In this document: in pieces, positions 6,927 to 13,889 of the stretch
How positions within the stretch are numbered: the stretch's first letter is position 1
Layout: each line of letters starts with the position of its first letter
NCBI GenBank assembly: GCA_023231115.1
Contig: JALNWA010000014.1
Span: 1-21,658, forward strand
Source of the DNA: Candidatus Altimarinota bacterium
Lineage (GTDB): Bacteria; Patescibacteriota; Gracilibacteria; UBA1369; LOWO2-01-FULL-3
DNA: 21,658 nucleotides
Direction: 5' to 3'
Notes under the pieces: model-generated
Database searches by the model: none
What the model saw: only the letters and a program-made list of their open reading frames with translations
Told to the model about the DNA's origin: nothing
Position numbers and translations under genes: made by a program

Positions 6927-6980
6927 TTTAGGGTTGTATAATTAGTTCAATGAGTGCTATCATATATGTACAATCCTAAA
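6927..6980. repeat. Inverted repeat spanning a perfect -10 box
   Basis: Arms 6927-6940 and 6967-6980 pair over 14 positions with two G-U type differences and a 26-nt loop. The left arm overlaps a perfect TATAAT (6937-6942) on the plus strand, with a weak -35 TTTTCT at 6914-6919 (17-nt spacing). The predicted start near 6949 would feed the structured region at 7008-7160. The repeat could be an operator or an RNA hairpin. Confidence 0.5.
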
Positions 6981-7007
6981 CCAGAAATGGCACGGTATAT
7001 AAGAAAT

Positions 7008-7160
7008 CCCACGCGAGTAAAAACGGCTACAGAAGTCGCAACTACTCGCGTGGGTCTGTGCATTGAAAGGTGCATAGGATAGTCTCGAAAGAGATTATCG
7101 CGATCTTATGTAGCCTTTTTTGCTACCTCTTGGATTATATTATTAGTAAAACCCACGCGA
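7008..7160 (+). ncRNA. Structured RNA / candidate switch upstream of the secreted-protein operon
   Basis: Helices seen in the sequence: P1, a perfect 12 bp (7008-7019 with 7043-7054); P2, 7 bp (7025-7031 with 7109-7115), extendable through 7035-7039 with 7100-7104; P3, 7 bp (7056-7062 with 7071-7077); P4, 9 bp with a GAAA tetraloop (7078-7086 with 7091-7099). P1 and P2 cross, giving a pseudoknot, and P3, P4 and the P2 3' strand follow without gaps. Six Ts follow P2 (7116-7121). Two later segments compete: 7151-7160 can pair perfectly over 10 bp with 7046-7055, and 7122-7126 with 7110-7114. The competing P1 partner ends 4 nt before the ATG at 7165. I match it to no known riboswitch or ribozyme class. 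Confidence 0.6.
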
Positions 7161-7164
7161 AAAT

Positions 7165-8118
7165 ATGAAAAATAGAATAATTGTTTTTTTATTGTTTTCT
7201 TTTTTTATTCCAAACTTAGTGTTTGCTAGTTGGTGGAATCCATTCTCCTGGTTTAAAAAACAAGTTGTCCAACCTCCAGTAGTTCAAGTTTCTATCCCGA
7301 CTCCAACCCCTACTATTTCCACTAGCGACAAACAAGTTGAAAAAGTAATATCTAAAAAAGAAAAACAAAACACTCAACCAATATCAAAAAAAATTATTAC
7401 AAATACTTCAACTCCTCCAATTATTTCTAAAAGTGGAGGAGGTAGTAATGGAGTAATTACGACGGGACCGTGTCCAGTTGTAGGACCCTGTACTGCTACA
7501 TCTGTTGTTGTTAATAACAGTCAAACATTTCCAGCAGGTTGCAATTCAAGTATAGGATTCAGTTCAATCGATGGTATGTCATGTGGCAGTACTGCTATCC
7601 CTACACCTACTATAAATATTCCAGTAGTTTCAAATACACCTCATATAGTTAATCAACCAACATATCAAGCCCCCACCTCACCAACCCCACCACAGCCTCA
7701 AGCATATGTAATGCCAGACAAGCCGATCATTGAATCATTTTGTGATAATAAAGGAAATTGCGTACATTCTTCCGTCGCTGAATCTTGGGCTAGTTCATCC
7801 TCATCCCCATATCCTACGGTTCATGTAGGAGAAACTTTAAATTTCACTATTAAAGTGACTGGAGAAGAAACCTCTGGAGTACTCGCCTTCATTCTTCCTC
7901 AAGGTTATGACTGGGTAAAAGAAGGCGGAATGAAGCCATGGAGTACAGACTTAACATATACCAAAACTTTTACGACTGAAGATATTTCTGCTCGTTATTT
8001 CATGTATGCCTATATCAAAAGCTCTAATGATAATTATCATAGAAGATCTAGTGGGTGTAATTGGGCTGCTTACTCTTGCGACGATAATGCGCAAATAATT
8101 TACACAGTACTTCCTTAA
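7165..8118 (+). CDS. Secreted or surface protein, 317 aa
   Basis: The protein has a clear signal peptide: MKNRIIVFLLFSFFIPNLVFA, with likely cleavage after residue 21. It then shows SWWNPFSWFKK, a Trp-rich, basic start seen on many exported Patescibacteria proteins. Residues 35-95 are a Pro/Thr/Lys-rich linker. Residues about 95-145 contain Cys pairs (GPCPVVGPC, AGCNSS, MSCGS). A second Pro/Thr-rich spacer precedes a C-terminal beta-rich, Ig-like domain (about 190-317) with FCDNKGNC and SGCNWAAYSC, probably disulfide-bonded outside the cell. The ATG is chosen because the signal peptide starts there; there is no Shine-Dalgarno sequence and the structured element at 7008-7160 ends just upstream. 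It leads a four-gene operon. A surface or adhesion role is likely but not shown. Confidence 0.8.
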   Translation: MKNRIIVFLLFSFFIPNLVFASWWNPFSWFKKQVVQPPVVQVSIPTPTPTISTSDKQVEKVISKKEKQNTQPISKKIITNTSTPPIISKSGGGSNGVITTGPCPVVGPCTATSVVVNNSQTFPAGCNSSIGFSSIDGMSCGSTAIPTPTINIPVVSNTPHIVNQPTYQAPTSPTPPQPQAYVMPDKPIIESFCDNKGNCVHSSVAESWASSSSSPYPTVHVGETLNFTIKVTGEETSGVLAFILPQGYDWVKEGGMKPWSTDLTYTKTFTTEDISARYFMYAYIKSSNDNYHRRSSGCNWAAYSCDDNAQIIYTVLP

Positions 8119-8142
8119 ATTTATTTTTAATACTTTAAAGCT

Positions 8143-8352
8143 ATGGATATTAAAGAGAAAGATAAAGTAAAAATAAAAGTTCCCAATACTAAGTTTTGGG
8201 TATTGGGTGAGAAAGCAACAGGAGATACTTGGAATATGTTTTTAACAGATCAACAATCAAGTTTTAAACAAATTCTCAAAGAAAACATTTCAACAAAATC
8301 ATTTGTAATATTTTCAAATGTAATATTAAAGACACCTTTCCCATTTAACTAA
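8143..8352 (+). CDS. Small unknown protein, 69 aa
   Basis: This frame lies 24 nt after the secreted-protein gene and 2 nt before the next gene, so operon membership is its best support. The product is soluble. It starts MDIKEKDKVKIKVPNTKFWVLG, reading like two short beta strands, then ATGDTWNMFLTDQQSSFKQIL and a hydrophobic C-terminal piece (SFVIFSNVILKTPFPF). There is no signal peptide and no recognisable family. The codon and base composition matches its neighbours. Confidence 0.5.
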   Translation: MDIKEKDKVKIKVPNTKFWVLGEKATGDTWNMFLTDQQSSFKQILKENISTKSFVIFSNVILKTPFPFN

Positions 8353-8354
8353 AT

Positions 8355-8654
8355 ATGGAGAGAAAAGTATTTTATATCTTAATACCAGTTATATTTATTG
8401 CTCTAGCTATTTTGTATTTCCATTATGGGCCAGCACCAAATAAACTTTCAAAATGTCCAGATGACTATGCTGACACCAATGCAGGGCTTAACGAGAAGAT
8501 GTCAGATATGAATAAATGGACAAATAACTTCTACGACAATCATCCGAACGCAACACTAGGAGATTGGAATAAGGCAAGATATCAGTTTTGGGTGGATAAT
8601 AAATGTACAAAAGCTATAGAGAGGTATAACGAGGCTAAAGCATTATCAAACTAA
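8355..8654 (+). CDS. Single-pass membrane protein, 99 aa
   Basis: Residues 5-23 (VFYILIPVIFIALAILYF) form an N-terminal membrane anchor preceded by MERK. The rest (24-99) is a polar helical domain with two cysteines, in LSKCPDDYAD and DNKCTKAIER, which could form an external disulfide. The pattern NKWTNNFYDNHPNATLGDWNKARYQF is rich in aromatic residues. It follows the 69-aa gene by 2 nt and precedes the next membrane gene by 10 nt. No family is recognised. An exported, membrane-tethered role alongside the secreted protein at 7165 is inferred. Confidence 0.65.
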   Translation: MERKVFYILIPVIFIALAILYFHYGPAPNKLSKCPDDYADTNAGLNEKMSDMNKWTNNFYDNHPNATLGDWNKARYQFWVDNKCTKAIERYNEAKALSN

Positions 8655-8664
8655 CTAAAAATAC

Positions 8665-8982
8665 ATGAATAATCAAAACAACAAATTGAATTTAATTTTC
8701 TCAGCTATATTCTTTGTCGCAGGAGGCGCATTAATTCTTAACCCTGGAATATTTCCTTTCCTTTTTGCTACAGCTACTTGGATGATTGCGTATTTGTTTT
8801 TATTCTTATGCTCAATATATTTAGGTATTCTTTACATCAAAAAAGCACCTGTAGCTGATCAAAAGAAATTCTTTATCTTCCATCCGTTAACCATTACTAT
8901 ATTTTTAGCATATCTTTTGGTTCTTGCTTCTTCTTTTTTGTTTATAGCAAACATAGTTGAGTTATTTAGGATCATTTTATAG
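8665..8982 (+). CDS. Three-helix membrane protein, 105 aa
   Basis: Three hydrophobic segments are visible: residues about 9-27 (LIFSAIFFVAGGALILNPG), 29-54 (FPFLFATATWMIAYLFLF onward) and 74-100 (LTITIFLAYLLVLASSFLF onward). Short polar loops contain KKAPVADQKK. It is the last gene of the operon starting at 7165, 10 nt after the 99-aa gene. No family is recognised. It may help assemble or anchor the two upstream exported proteins. Confidence 0.65.
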   Translation: MNNQNNKLNLIFSAIFFVAGGALILNPGIFPFLFATATWMIAYLFLFLCSIYLGILYIKKAPVADQKKFFIFHPLTITIFLAYLLVLASSFLFIANIVELFRIIL

Positions 8983-9000
8983 CTAAAACCATTATAAATT

Positions 9001-9135
9001 GCGGTATTTGGTGGTTAATGTCGAGTAGCTGACTCTATATATGGCAAGGAGGGATATTTTAGTGTCCAATACCACAATTGGAGATATAGCTGAGCACCCA
9101 CATGACAAGGAAGGATCGGAGAAATCCGAACATCC
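9001..9135. other. Structured convergent intergenic region
   Basis: Between the plus operon ending at 8982 and the minus gene ending at 9164 there is a perfect 5-bp hairpin with a GAAA tetraloop (9116-9120 with 9125-9129). There is also an imperfect stem of 9-10 bp (9001-9011 with 9066-9075) around a 54-nt loop. Neither has a T-run, so they are not obvious terminators. An open plus frame at 9041-9379 crosses into the neighbouring gene and is not supported. Confidence 0.35.
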
Positions 9136-9163
9136 ATTTGATTGTACTTGTGGTTTTGTACCC

Positions 9164-11425
9164 TTATATTATTTTTCCTTTCTCCATTTTTACTTTAATG
9201 TTGCAATTCAACATTTCCACAAATTGCTTATCATGACTTATGACAATGAAAGTTGTTTCTGGCCTCTTTGCCTTCTCTTTATTAATAACATCAGCAATAT
9301 CCTTTTTAGTAGCTTCGTCCACAGAAGCAGTAGGTTCGTCCAAGAACACCAACCTACAATCACTATTTCTTATTTTTAGTAAAACTCGAGCTAAGCCAAT
9401 TCTAGAAGTTTCTCCTCCTGAAGTTTTACCAGCATCACCAGAACCGCCGAAAAGCTTTTCATTTAGATCTCTAAATCTTTCACTAAGACCGACATCTCTT
9501 AAAACTTCTTTCATTTTATCATCATTTATTTCTTCTCCTTGACCAAATCTCAAATTATTTTTCAAACTTTCCTCAAACAAATAAGGGAACTGTGACAAAT
9601 AAGCAATTTTATTATAAATAGATTCTTCTCCAGTTTTCTTAATATCGTCTACCTTAACACCGCCAAACTTAACTTCACCAGAGGTTGGATGATAGTAGCC
9701 AGAAATTATCTTCATTAAAGTAGTTTTCCCAGCTCCACTTGCACCTTCTAGATAAGCCATTGAGCCTGTGGGTATATCTAAATCAACACCACTTAGTATC
9801 TGATTACCATCTAGTTCAACATTAACGTCTCTTAAACTAATATCCCCACCTTCAATCTGATTGACACCTACTCGACTTTTTTCTTTCTCACTTTCTTCTT
9901 GAGCATAGCCGTTAAACATTAACTCCATTTGCATAATGTTTCTTAAAGACCTCAATAGTTTTTTCTTTGTACTCAATAAATCTTGAATCCCTTGATTAAA
10001 ATTACTAGAATATAAAATAGCAGCAATAGTTTTGTCTGGGGAACCACCAGCCAACAAACTAGCAACACCAGCTAACGTAAAATTAATAGCACCAGAAAAT
10101 CTAAAAAAGGCATTCTGTAAAACATCAAAAAATTCTCTGTTACTCCCAGCCAATTTTTCTTTCTCTATAAATTCCTTAATCTCATTAAAGAATTTCTCTT
10201 TCTCTCCAGCTAAGATAATTTCCATATGAGCATTGAGTTGCTCGCTTAATTTTTGAGCCATTTGTTCAGAAGTTCTTTCAGAATCTCTTTCTTTCTCCCA
10301 AAATTTACCAACTTTTTGAAAATATTTCTCTAAAGCAATAGTTATACCTGAGGCTATAACCGTTCCACCAGCCAGTATTGGACTCTTTTCGTAAAGCATT
10401 ACAGCACTTGTGGTTAATGTTGTTACGGCAGGTAAAACATCGAAGCTAAAAGCATTTAGAACATCCTCGTAACTGTTGCGACCTTTACTAGCTCTTTGTT
10501 TTACCGTTTCTTGTCCAAATTTCTGGATTTCATCTGGTGGCATTTCAGTTAGATTAGTAGCAGTGAATTCGCTGATCCCACCTTCTTTTTGATAGTTTTT
10601 ATTTATAAAATTTTTATACTGCTTTTGTATTAAAACTGACAAACCAGCACCACCACTAGAAACAAGAGCATATAAAATGATTTGCTTGATATCAGTTTGG
10701 CTGCCCTTAAAAGCATCAGCGAATAACATTGGTGCATATCCCTGAATAAATGCTGGCACCATTAATGCGGCTGATAATCCAACATATTTTGTTTTATCAC
10801 CTCCCATAAAACGAGAAAATATATCCTTAATTTTCCCCATCATTTTTATTTCGTGGATAGGTAAATTCTCTAAATCCTTCAAGTCACAGATTTCAACCAA
10901 CTCTTTAAATTCTTCTTCTGAAAATCCAGCATTTTCATATTTCTCTTTCAACCCAGATATTAATTCTTCTTGCTTGTCTTTTTCTGAATAAAAATTTGTT
11001 TTTCTATCTTCACTATCTTTAATAATTTTAGCCTTTACTTCATCAACATTGCTTCTGAATTTTCCAGCGTTATGTGCTAGACGATAGGAATCAAAATATA
11101 ATCTTAGTGATGATAAGAGTTCTTTTTGATTTTGGTCTAACTCTTTTTCATCTTCAAAATTTAAATTACAAATCTTAGCTACCAATAATTTAATACGACT
11201 ATCAATTGTTTCATCCAATTCAGCTACAAAATTTTCATTTTCTATTTCATTTCGTATCTCTTTTCTAATATTGACCATCTCCAAAACTAGATCCTTGGGC
11301 AATCCTTCCTTCCCAAATTGTTCTTCTAGTATTTGTTTAACCAACTCTAAATCTTCCTTTTTTTCAGCAAAAGCTTCTTTTTGAGACACCTTTAACTCTT
11401 TGATTGTGTTCTTTTCAAAATTCAT
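9164..11425 (-). CDS. ABC transporter half-molecule (membrane domain fused to ATPase)
   Basis: Counting from the ATG at 11425 the product is 753 aa. A TTG 12 nt earlier is also possible, but the ATG is preferred. Residues 1-200 are soluble, charged and helical, unusually long for the family. Residues about 210-510 carry hydrophobic segments (for example LSAALMVPAFIQGY, ILYALVSSGGAGLSVLI, GGTVIASGITIAL, FTLAGVASLLAGG) and form a type-I exporter-like membrane domain. The C-terminal ATPase domain has Walker A GASGAGKTT (near 563), Q-loop YLSQFPYLFEESL, signature TSGGETSRIGLAR, Walker B CRLVFLDEPTASVD and H-loop VISHD. It would work as a dimer exporting an unknown substrate. The signature is SGGE rather than the common SGGQ. 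A TATGAT 12 nt before the ATG is a candidate -10 box. Confidence 0.85.
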   Translation of the reverse strand: MNFEKNTIKELKVSQKEAFAEKKEDLELVKQILEEQFGKEGLPKDLVLEMVNIRKEIRNEIENENFVAELDETIDSRIKLLVAKICNLNFEDEKELDQNQKELLSSLRLYFDSYRLAHNAGKFRSNVDEVKAKIIKDSEDRKTNFYSEKDKQEELISGLKEKYENAGFSEEEFKELVEICDLKDLENLPIHEIKMMGKIKDIFSRFMGGDKTKYVGLSAALMVPAFIQGYAPMLFADAFKGSQTDIKQIILYALVSSGGAGLSVLIQKQYKNFINKNYQKEGGISEFTATNLTEMPPDEIQKFGQETVKQRASKGRNSYEDVLNAFSFDVLPAVTTLTTSAVMLYEKSPILAGGTVIASGITIALEKYFQKVGKFWEKERDSERTSEQMAQKLSEQLNAHMEIILAGEKEKFFNEIKEFIEKEKLAGSNREFFDVLQNAFFRFSGAINFTLAGVASLLAGGSPDKTIAAILYSSNFNQGIQDLLSTKKKLLRSLRNIMQMELMFNGYAQEESEKEKSRVGVNQIEGGDISLRDVNVELDGNQILSGVDLDIPTGSMAYLEGASGAGKTTLMKIISGYYHPTSGEVKFGGVKVDDIKKTGEESIYNKIAYLSQFPYLFEESLKNNLRFGQGEEINDDKMKEVLRDVGLSERFRDLNEKLFGGSGDAGKTSGGETSRIGLARVLLKIRNSDCRLVFLDEPTASVDEATKKDIADVINKEKAKRPETTFIVISHDKQFVEMLNCNIKVKMEKGKII

Positions 11426-11532
11426 AATGATGTTCAAATCATAACACCTTTAACTGAAAATTTAAAGTATTTTTTACATAGATAAATTAAGTTCAAACGG
11501 AAACAGTTAACGTCCGTTCAAAGGCCATAACC

Positions 11533-11561
11533 TTGCTCCATTCGTGCAATTCTGCTACAAT
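11533..11561 (+). promoter_or_regulatory. Promoter of purT leader (TTGCTC-17-TACAAT)
   Basis: TTGCTC at 11533-11538 and TACAAT at 11556-11561 are 17 nt apart, and TG one base before the -10 (TGCTACAAT) gives an extended -10. Transcription would begin near 11568, leaving a leader of about 140 nt before purT. Confidence 0.5.
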
Positions 11562-11597
11562 TTGTTCCCAATGGAGTCCGATGTAGTCCACCCGTAA

Positions 11598-11695
11598 ACA
11601 AGCAAATTGATTTGCTTGTGTCAGGACGAGAAAGACTTTTCCATACGAACGAAGTGAGGCGGAAAAGTACCCGCGACCGTAGGTCGAGAGTCCTG
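11598..11695 (+). ncRNA. Structured purT leader with hairpin and three-way junction
   Basis: A 10-bp hairpin arm pair (11598-11607 with 11610-11619) is followed by a three-way junction. P1 is 11622-11627 with 11690-11695 (6 bp, perfect). P2 is 11635-11642 with 11661-11668 (8 bp, perfect). P3 is 11674-11678 with 11682-11686 (5 bp, 3-nt loop). The junction ends 13 nt before the purT ATG. It does not match the purine or ZTP riboswitch consensus as I know them. An opposite-strand frame (11493-11705) exists but its coding value is doubtful. Confidence 0.4.
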
Positions 11696-11708
11696 TACGA
11701 TTCACATC

Positions 11709-12869
11709 ATGCCTAAAATTTTTAAAACCAAAAAAATTCTACTCCTTGGGTCCGGAGAATTAGGCAAGGAAGTGACTATCGAGACAAAGCGCCTAGGCTG
11801 TGAAGTCATAGCCTGCGACCGTTACAAAAATGCTCCGGCAATGCAAGTGGCCACCAGGTCATACGTTTTCCCGATGCTGGAAGGTAAAAACATCCGTCTA
11901 GTGGTAGAAAAAGAAAAGCCGGATTTTATCGTGCCGGAGATAGAAGCCATAGCTACCGACACTCTGCTTGAATTAGAAAAAGAAGGCTGGAAGGTGATCC
12001 CCACTGCCTTGGCCACCAAGACCACCATGAACCGCGAGAACATCCGCCGGCTGGCCGCGGAGAAATTAAAATTGCCGACCAGCCCGTACCGCTTCGCCTC
12101 TAGCTTGGCAGAATTAGAAAAAGGAGCGGAAGCGGTGGGCTATCCTTGCTTCATCAAGCCGACCATGTCTTCCTCAGGCCATGGCCAAAGCAAGGCTAAA
12201 AATAAAAAAGATTTGGCGAAGGCCTGGAAATACGCAAGCGCCGAAGCCCGAGGCAACACCGGCAAAGTTATCGTCGAGGGAAAAATTAATTTTGATTATG
12301 AGATTACCCTGCTCACCGTCCGGCACGAAAACGGCACAAGCTTTTGCGCGCCGATCGGGCACATCCAGATAGACGGCGATTACCGCGAGAGCTGGCAACC
12401 CCAGCCGATGTCAAGGTCGAACCTTGACAAGGCAGAGAAGATTGCTAAAAAAGTTACCGACGCGCTCGGCGGGCGCGGGATCTTTGGCGTGGAGCTTTTT
12501 ATAAAAGGCAACGAAGTATATTTTTCCGAAGTTTCTCCCCGCCCACACGACACCGGCATGGTCACCATGCTCACCCAAAACATGAGCGAGATGGAGCTAC
12601 ACGTCCGAGCGATCCTCGGCCTGCCTATCCCTCGGATCTCCTGCGTGCCCGGAGCTTCTAGGGCAATTTTGTCCGAAATAAAAACAAACAATCCGGCTTT
12701 TTCCGGCATTGAGGAAGCGCTAAAAACTCCAGACACTGCGGTGCGGATATTCGGCAAGCCTGCCGCCTATCCGCACCGCCGGATGGCCGTGGCGCTCGCT
12801 ACTGGCAAAAATATCCAGGAAGCTCGCGCCAAAGCAAAAACGATGGAAGAAAAAATCCGCGTGGTATAA
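11709..12869 (+). CDS. purT: Formate-dependent phosphoribosylglycinamide formyltransferase
   Basis: PurT converts GAR, formate and ATP to formyl-GAR in purine synthesis, without folate. The 386-aa product is close to the 392 aa of the E. coli enzyme. Family marks in order: N-terminal [13 protein letters not shown] (about 10-22), [11 protein letters not shown] (about 76-86), the ATP-grasp loop [12 protein letters not shown] (about 149-160), and C-terminal [15 protein letters not shown] (about 273-287) with the metal-binding Glu. The ATG is followed by [14 protein letters not shown] as expected; there is no Shine-Dalgarno sequence. It is visibly GC-richer than the ABC gene on its left. No other purine gene is in the window, so it may serve salvage or a dispersed pathway. 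It has a structured leader and ends at a palindromic terminator shared with mltG. Confidence 0.93.
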   Translation: MPKIFKTKKILLLGSGELGKEVTIETKRLGCEVIACDRYKNAPAMQVATRSYVFPMLEGKNIRLVVEKEKPDFIVPEIEAIATDTLLELEKEGWKVIPTALATKTTMNRENIRRLAAEKLKLPTSPYRFASSLAELEKGAEAVGYPCFIKPTMSSSGHGQSKAKNKKDLAKAWKYASAEARGNTGKVIVEGKINFDYEITLLTVRHENGTSFCAPIGHIQIDGDYRESWQPQPMSRSNLDKAEKIAKKVTDALGGRGIFGVELFIKGNEVYFSEVSPRPHDTGMVTMLTQNMSEMELHVRAILGLPIPRISCVPGASRAILSEIKTNNPAFSGIEEALKTPDTAVRIFGKPAAYPHRRMAVALATGKNIQEARAKAKTMEEKIRVV

Positions 12870-12870
12870 G

Positions 12871-12912
12871 AAAGCCAGGCAAGACCTCACATGTGAGGTC
12901 TTGCCTGGCTTT
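12871..12912. terminator. Bidirectional terminator, 42-nt perfect palindrome
   Basis: Positions 12871-12912 are perfectly self-complementary (21-bp arms, with an effective loop formed by the central bases). It begins 2 nt after the purT stop and ends 5 nt before the mltG stop, so it serves both convergent genes. Short A and T tracts flank it. Confidence 0.8.
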
Positions 12913-12917
12913 TATCT

Positions 12918-13730
12918 CTAGAAATATATTTCTATGTTTCTCTTGTGTTGTTCGTAAGTTTTAGAGCAGTGTATCTGCCCGCGCTTATCGTGCAAATAAA
13001 ACAAGCATTCTGTCTTCTGAGGGTTGTAGGCGGCGGCGATAGCATCCAGCCCAGGGTTTGCAATGGCTCCCGGCGGAAGCCCCACGTAAAGGTAAGTGTT
13101 GTAAGGAGAATCTATTTTTGTGTCGCCTTTGTTCACCTGCTTCCACCAGCCGTCTTCGGCGTTGCCTTTGGCGTACTGTACCGTGGCGTCGATCTGCAGC
13201 TTCATTCCGCTCCAGATACGATTCCAAATAATCCCCGAGATCAGCCTCATGTCCACTTTGCCGTTGCTTTCTCGCTGGATGATCGAGGCGATCTTCAGAG
13301 CCATTTCAGGATTTATTATTTGGGTTGACTTGGGCTGTTTGATCTTCCCTGTTTCTTTGTCAAACTCCTCGAACATCGTGGCGCTGACCACCGAAGGTCC
13401 TTCGTCTTTGTTTATGAGGTAAGTCTCCGGGAAATAATGCCCTTCTTGGTTGTCGGTATTCATGGCTAGGTGCGCGTTTATAAAATCGTTCTTGGCTTTT
13501 TCGTCCCAGCCTAATTTGTCGGCCATGACGTTGGCTATTTCTTCCTTGCGCAAACCTTCCTGCACCCGGACTATCCGCACAGCAGGGTTGGCTAAGTCTA
13601 AATAAAAAGAAAGCTTGGTGAGAAGCGCCGGGTCCAAGCTGTAATAAACTAAGAGCGACACCACCGCCCCGAAACCTAAAACAATAAAGACGATAGTGAG
13701 CTTTAATTTTTTAAATTTCTTGAAATTCAT
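12918..13730 (-). CDS. mltG: Endolytic peptidoglycan transglycosylase MltG
   Basis: MltG cuts nascent glycan strands at the membrane and helps end their synthesis. From ATG 13730 the product is 270 aa and starts MNFKKFKKLKLTIVFIVLG, a basic cap plus one membrane helix (about 9-30). Next come the LysM-like region, EGHYFPETY (about 96-104) and the catalytic segment IASIIQRESN with the expected catalytic Glu near residue 154. RLISGIIWNRI, LQIDATVQYAKG, SPYNTYLYVGLPPGAIANPG and the C-terminal HCSKTYEQH complete the YceG signature. A longer in-frame start at 13793 is rejected because it would place coding sequence across a strong intrinsic terminator (13760-13787). A TATAAT at 13743-13748 lies 12 nt upstream of the chosen ATG. 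Confidence 0.93.
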   Translation of the reverse strand: MNFKKFKKLKLTIVFIVLGFGAVVSLLVYYSLDPALLTKLSFYLDLANPAVRIVRVQEGLRKEEIANVMADKLGWDEKAKNDFINAHLAMNTDNQEGHYFPETYLINKDEGPSVVSATMFEEFDKETGKIKQPKSTQIINPEMALKIASIIQRESNGKVDMRLISGIIWNRIWSGMKLQIDATVQYAKGNAEDGWWKQVNKGDTKIDSPYNTYLYVGLPPGAIANPGLDAIAAAYNPQKTECLFYLHDKRGQIHCSKTYEQHKRNIEIYF

Positions 13731-13751
13731 GCTGTGCCTAAAATTATAACA

Positions 13752-13787
13752 TAAAAAAACAAAACCCCGTCTTGCGACGGGGTTTTG
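13752..13787 (-). terminator. Strong intrinsic terminator upstream of mltG
   Basis: The arms 13760-13771 and 13776-13787 give a perfect 12-bp stem with a TTGC/GCAA loop, followed on the minus strand by seven Ts (13759-13753). It terminates minus-strand transcripts before mltG and so acts as the end of a small RNA or as an attenuator. Confidence 0.75.
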
Positions 13788-13836
13788 CGGCACTTATGTT
13801 GTTCACGATTAATGTAAGATCACTCCTTACACTCAC
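13753..13836 (-). ncRNA. Candidate small RNA or attenuated mltG leader
   Basis: A good minus-strand promoter (13843-13871) would start RNA near 13836, and the terminator ends it near 13753, giving about 84 nt. The RNA carries TAAGGAGTGATC (13829-13818), nearly the full complement of a bacterial 16S 3' end with one G missing, partly inside a 5-bp hairpin (13830-13826 with 13818-13814). A GTG at 13806 opens a 20-codon frame (stop at 13744) that runs through the terminator stem. This fits a leader peptide with attenuation of mltG, or a stand-alone RNA. Confidence 0.45.
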
Positions 13837-13842
13837 AGAAAA

Positions 13843-13871
13843 AGTATAGCACACTTGCAATAAAAATGCAA
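13843..13871 (-). promoter_or_regulatory. Promoter TTGCAT-17-TATACT (minus), divergent from rnpB
   Basis: TTGCAT (13871-13866) and TATACT (13848-13843) are exactly 17 nt apart on the minus strand. The -35 is one arm of the palindrome 13854-13872, whose other arm is the -35 of the rnpB promoter. Confidence 0.6.
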
Positions 13872-13883
13872 GAGAGTTACCAT
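13855..13883 (+). promoter_or_regulatory. rnpB promoter TTGCAA-17-TACCAT
   Basis: TTGCAA (13855-13860) and TACCAT (13878-13883) are 17 nt apart, and the start expected 7 nt later is 13890, exactly the first base of the RNase P RNA P1 helix. This agreement supports both calls. Confidence 0.65.
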
Positions 13884-13889
13884 ACAAAG

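Noticed and set aside
7008..7115. HDV-like, hammerhead or CRISPR explanation for the repeated CCCACGCGA
   Set aside because: P1 is too long and the hairpin order is wrong for HDV; the hammerhead core CTGANGA is missing; there are only two direct copies and no repeat-spacer periodicity.
9041..9379. 112-codon plus-strand frame
   Set aside because: Most of it is antisense to the well-supported ABC transporter ATPase domain, and the first part overlaps hairpins.
11493..11705. 70-codon minus-strand frame over the purT leader
   Set aside because: It covers perfect inverted repeats, which explain the odd peptide, and lacks start signals. It cannot be fully excluded.
12945..13422. Long frames antisense to mltG and purT
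   Set aside because: Shadow frames of GC-richer genes whose real products are firmly identified.
13731..13793. N-terminal extension of MltG from 13793
   Set aside because: It would translate through a strong intrinsic terminator and put non-typical residues before the membrane anchor.
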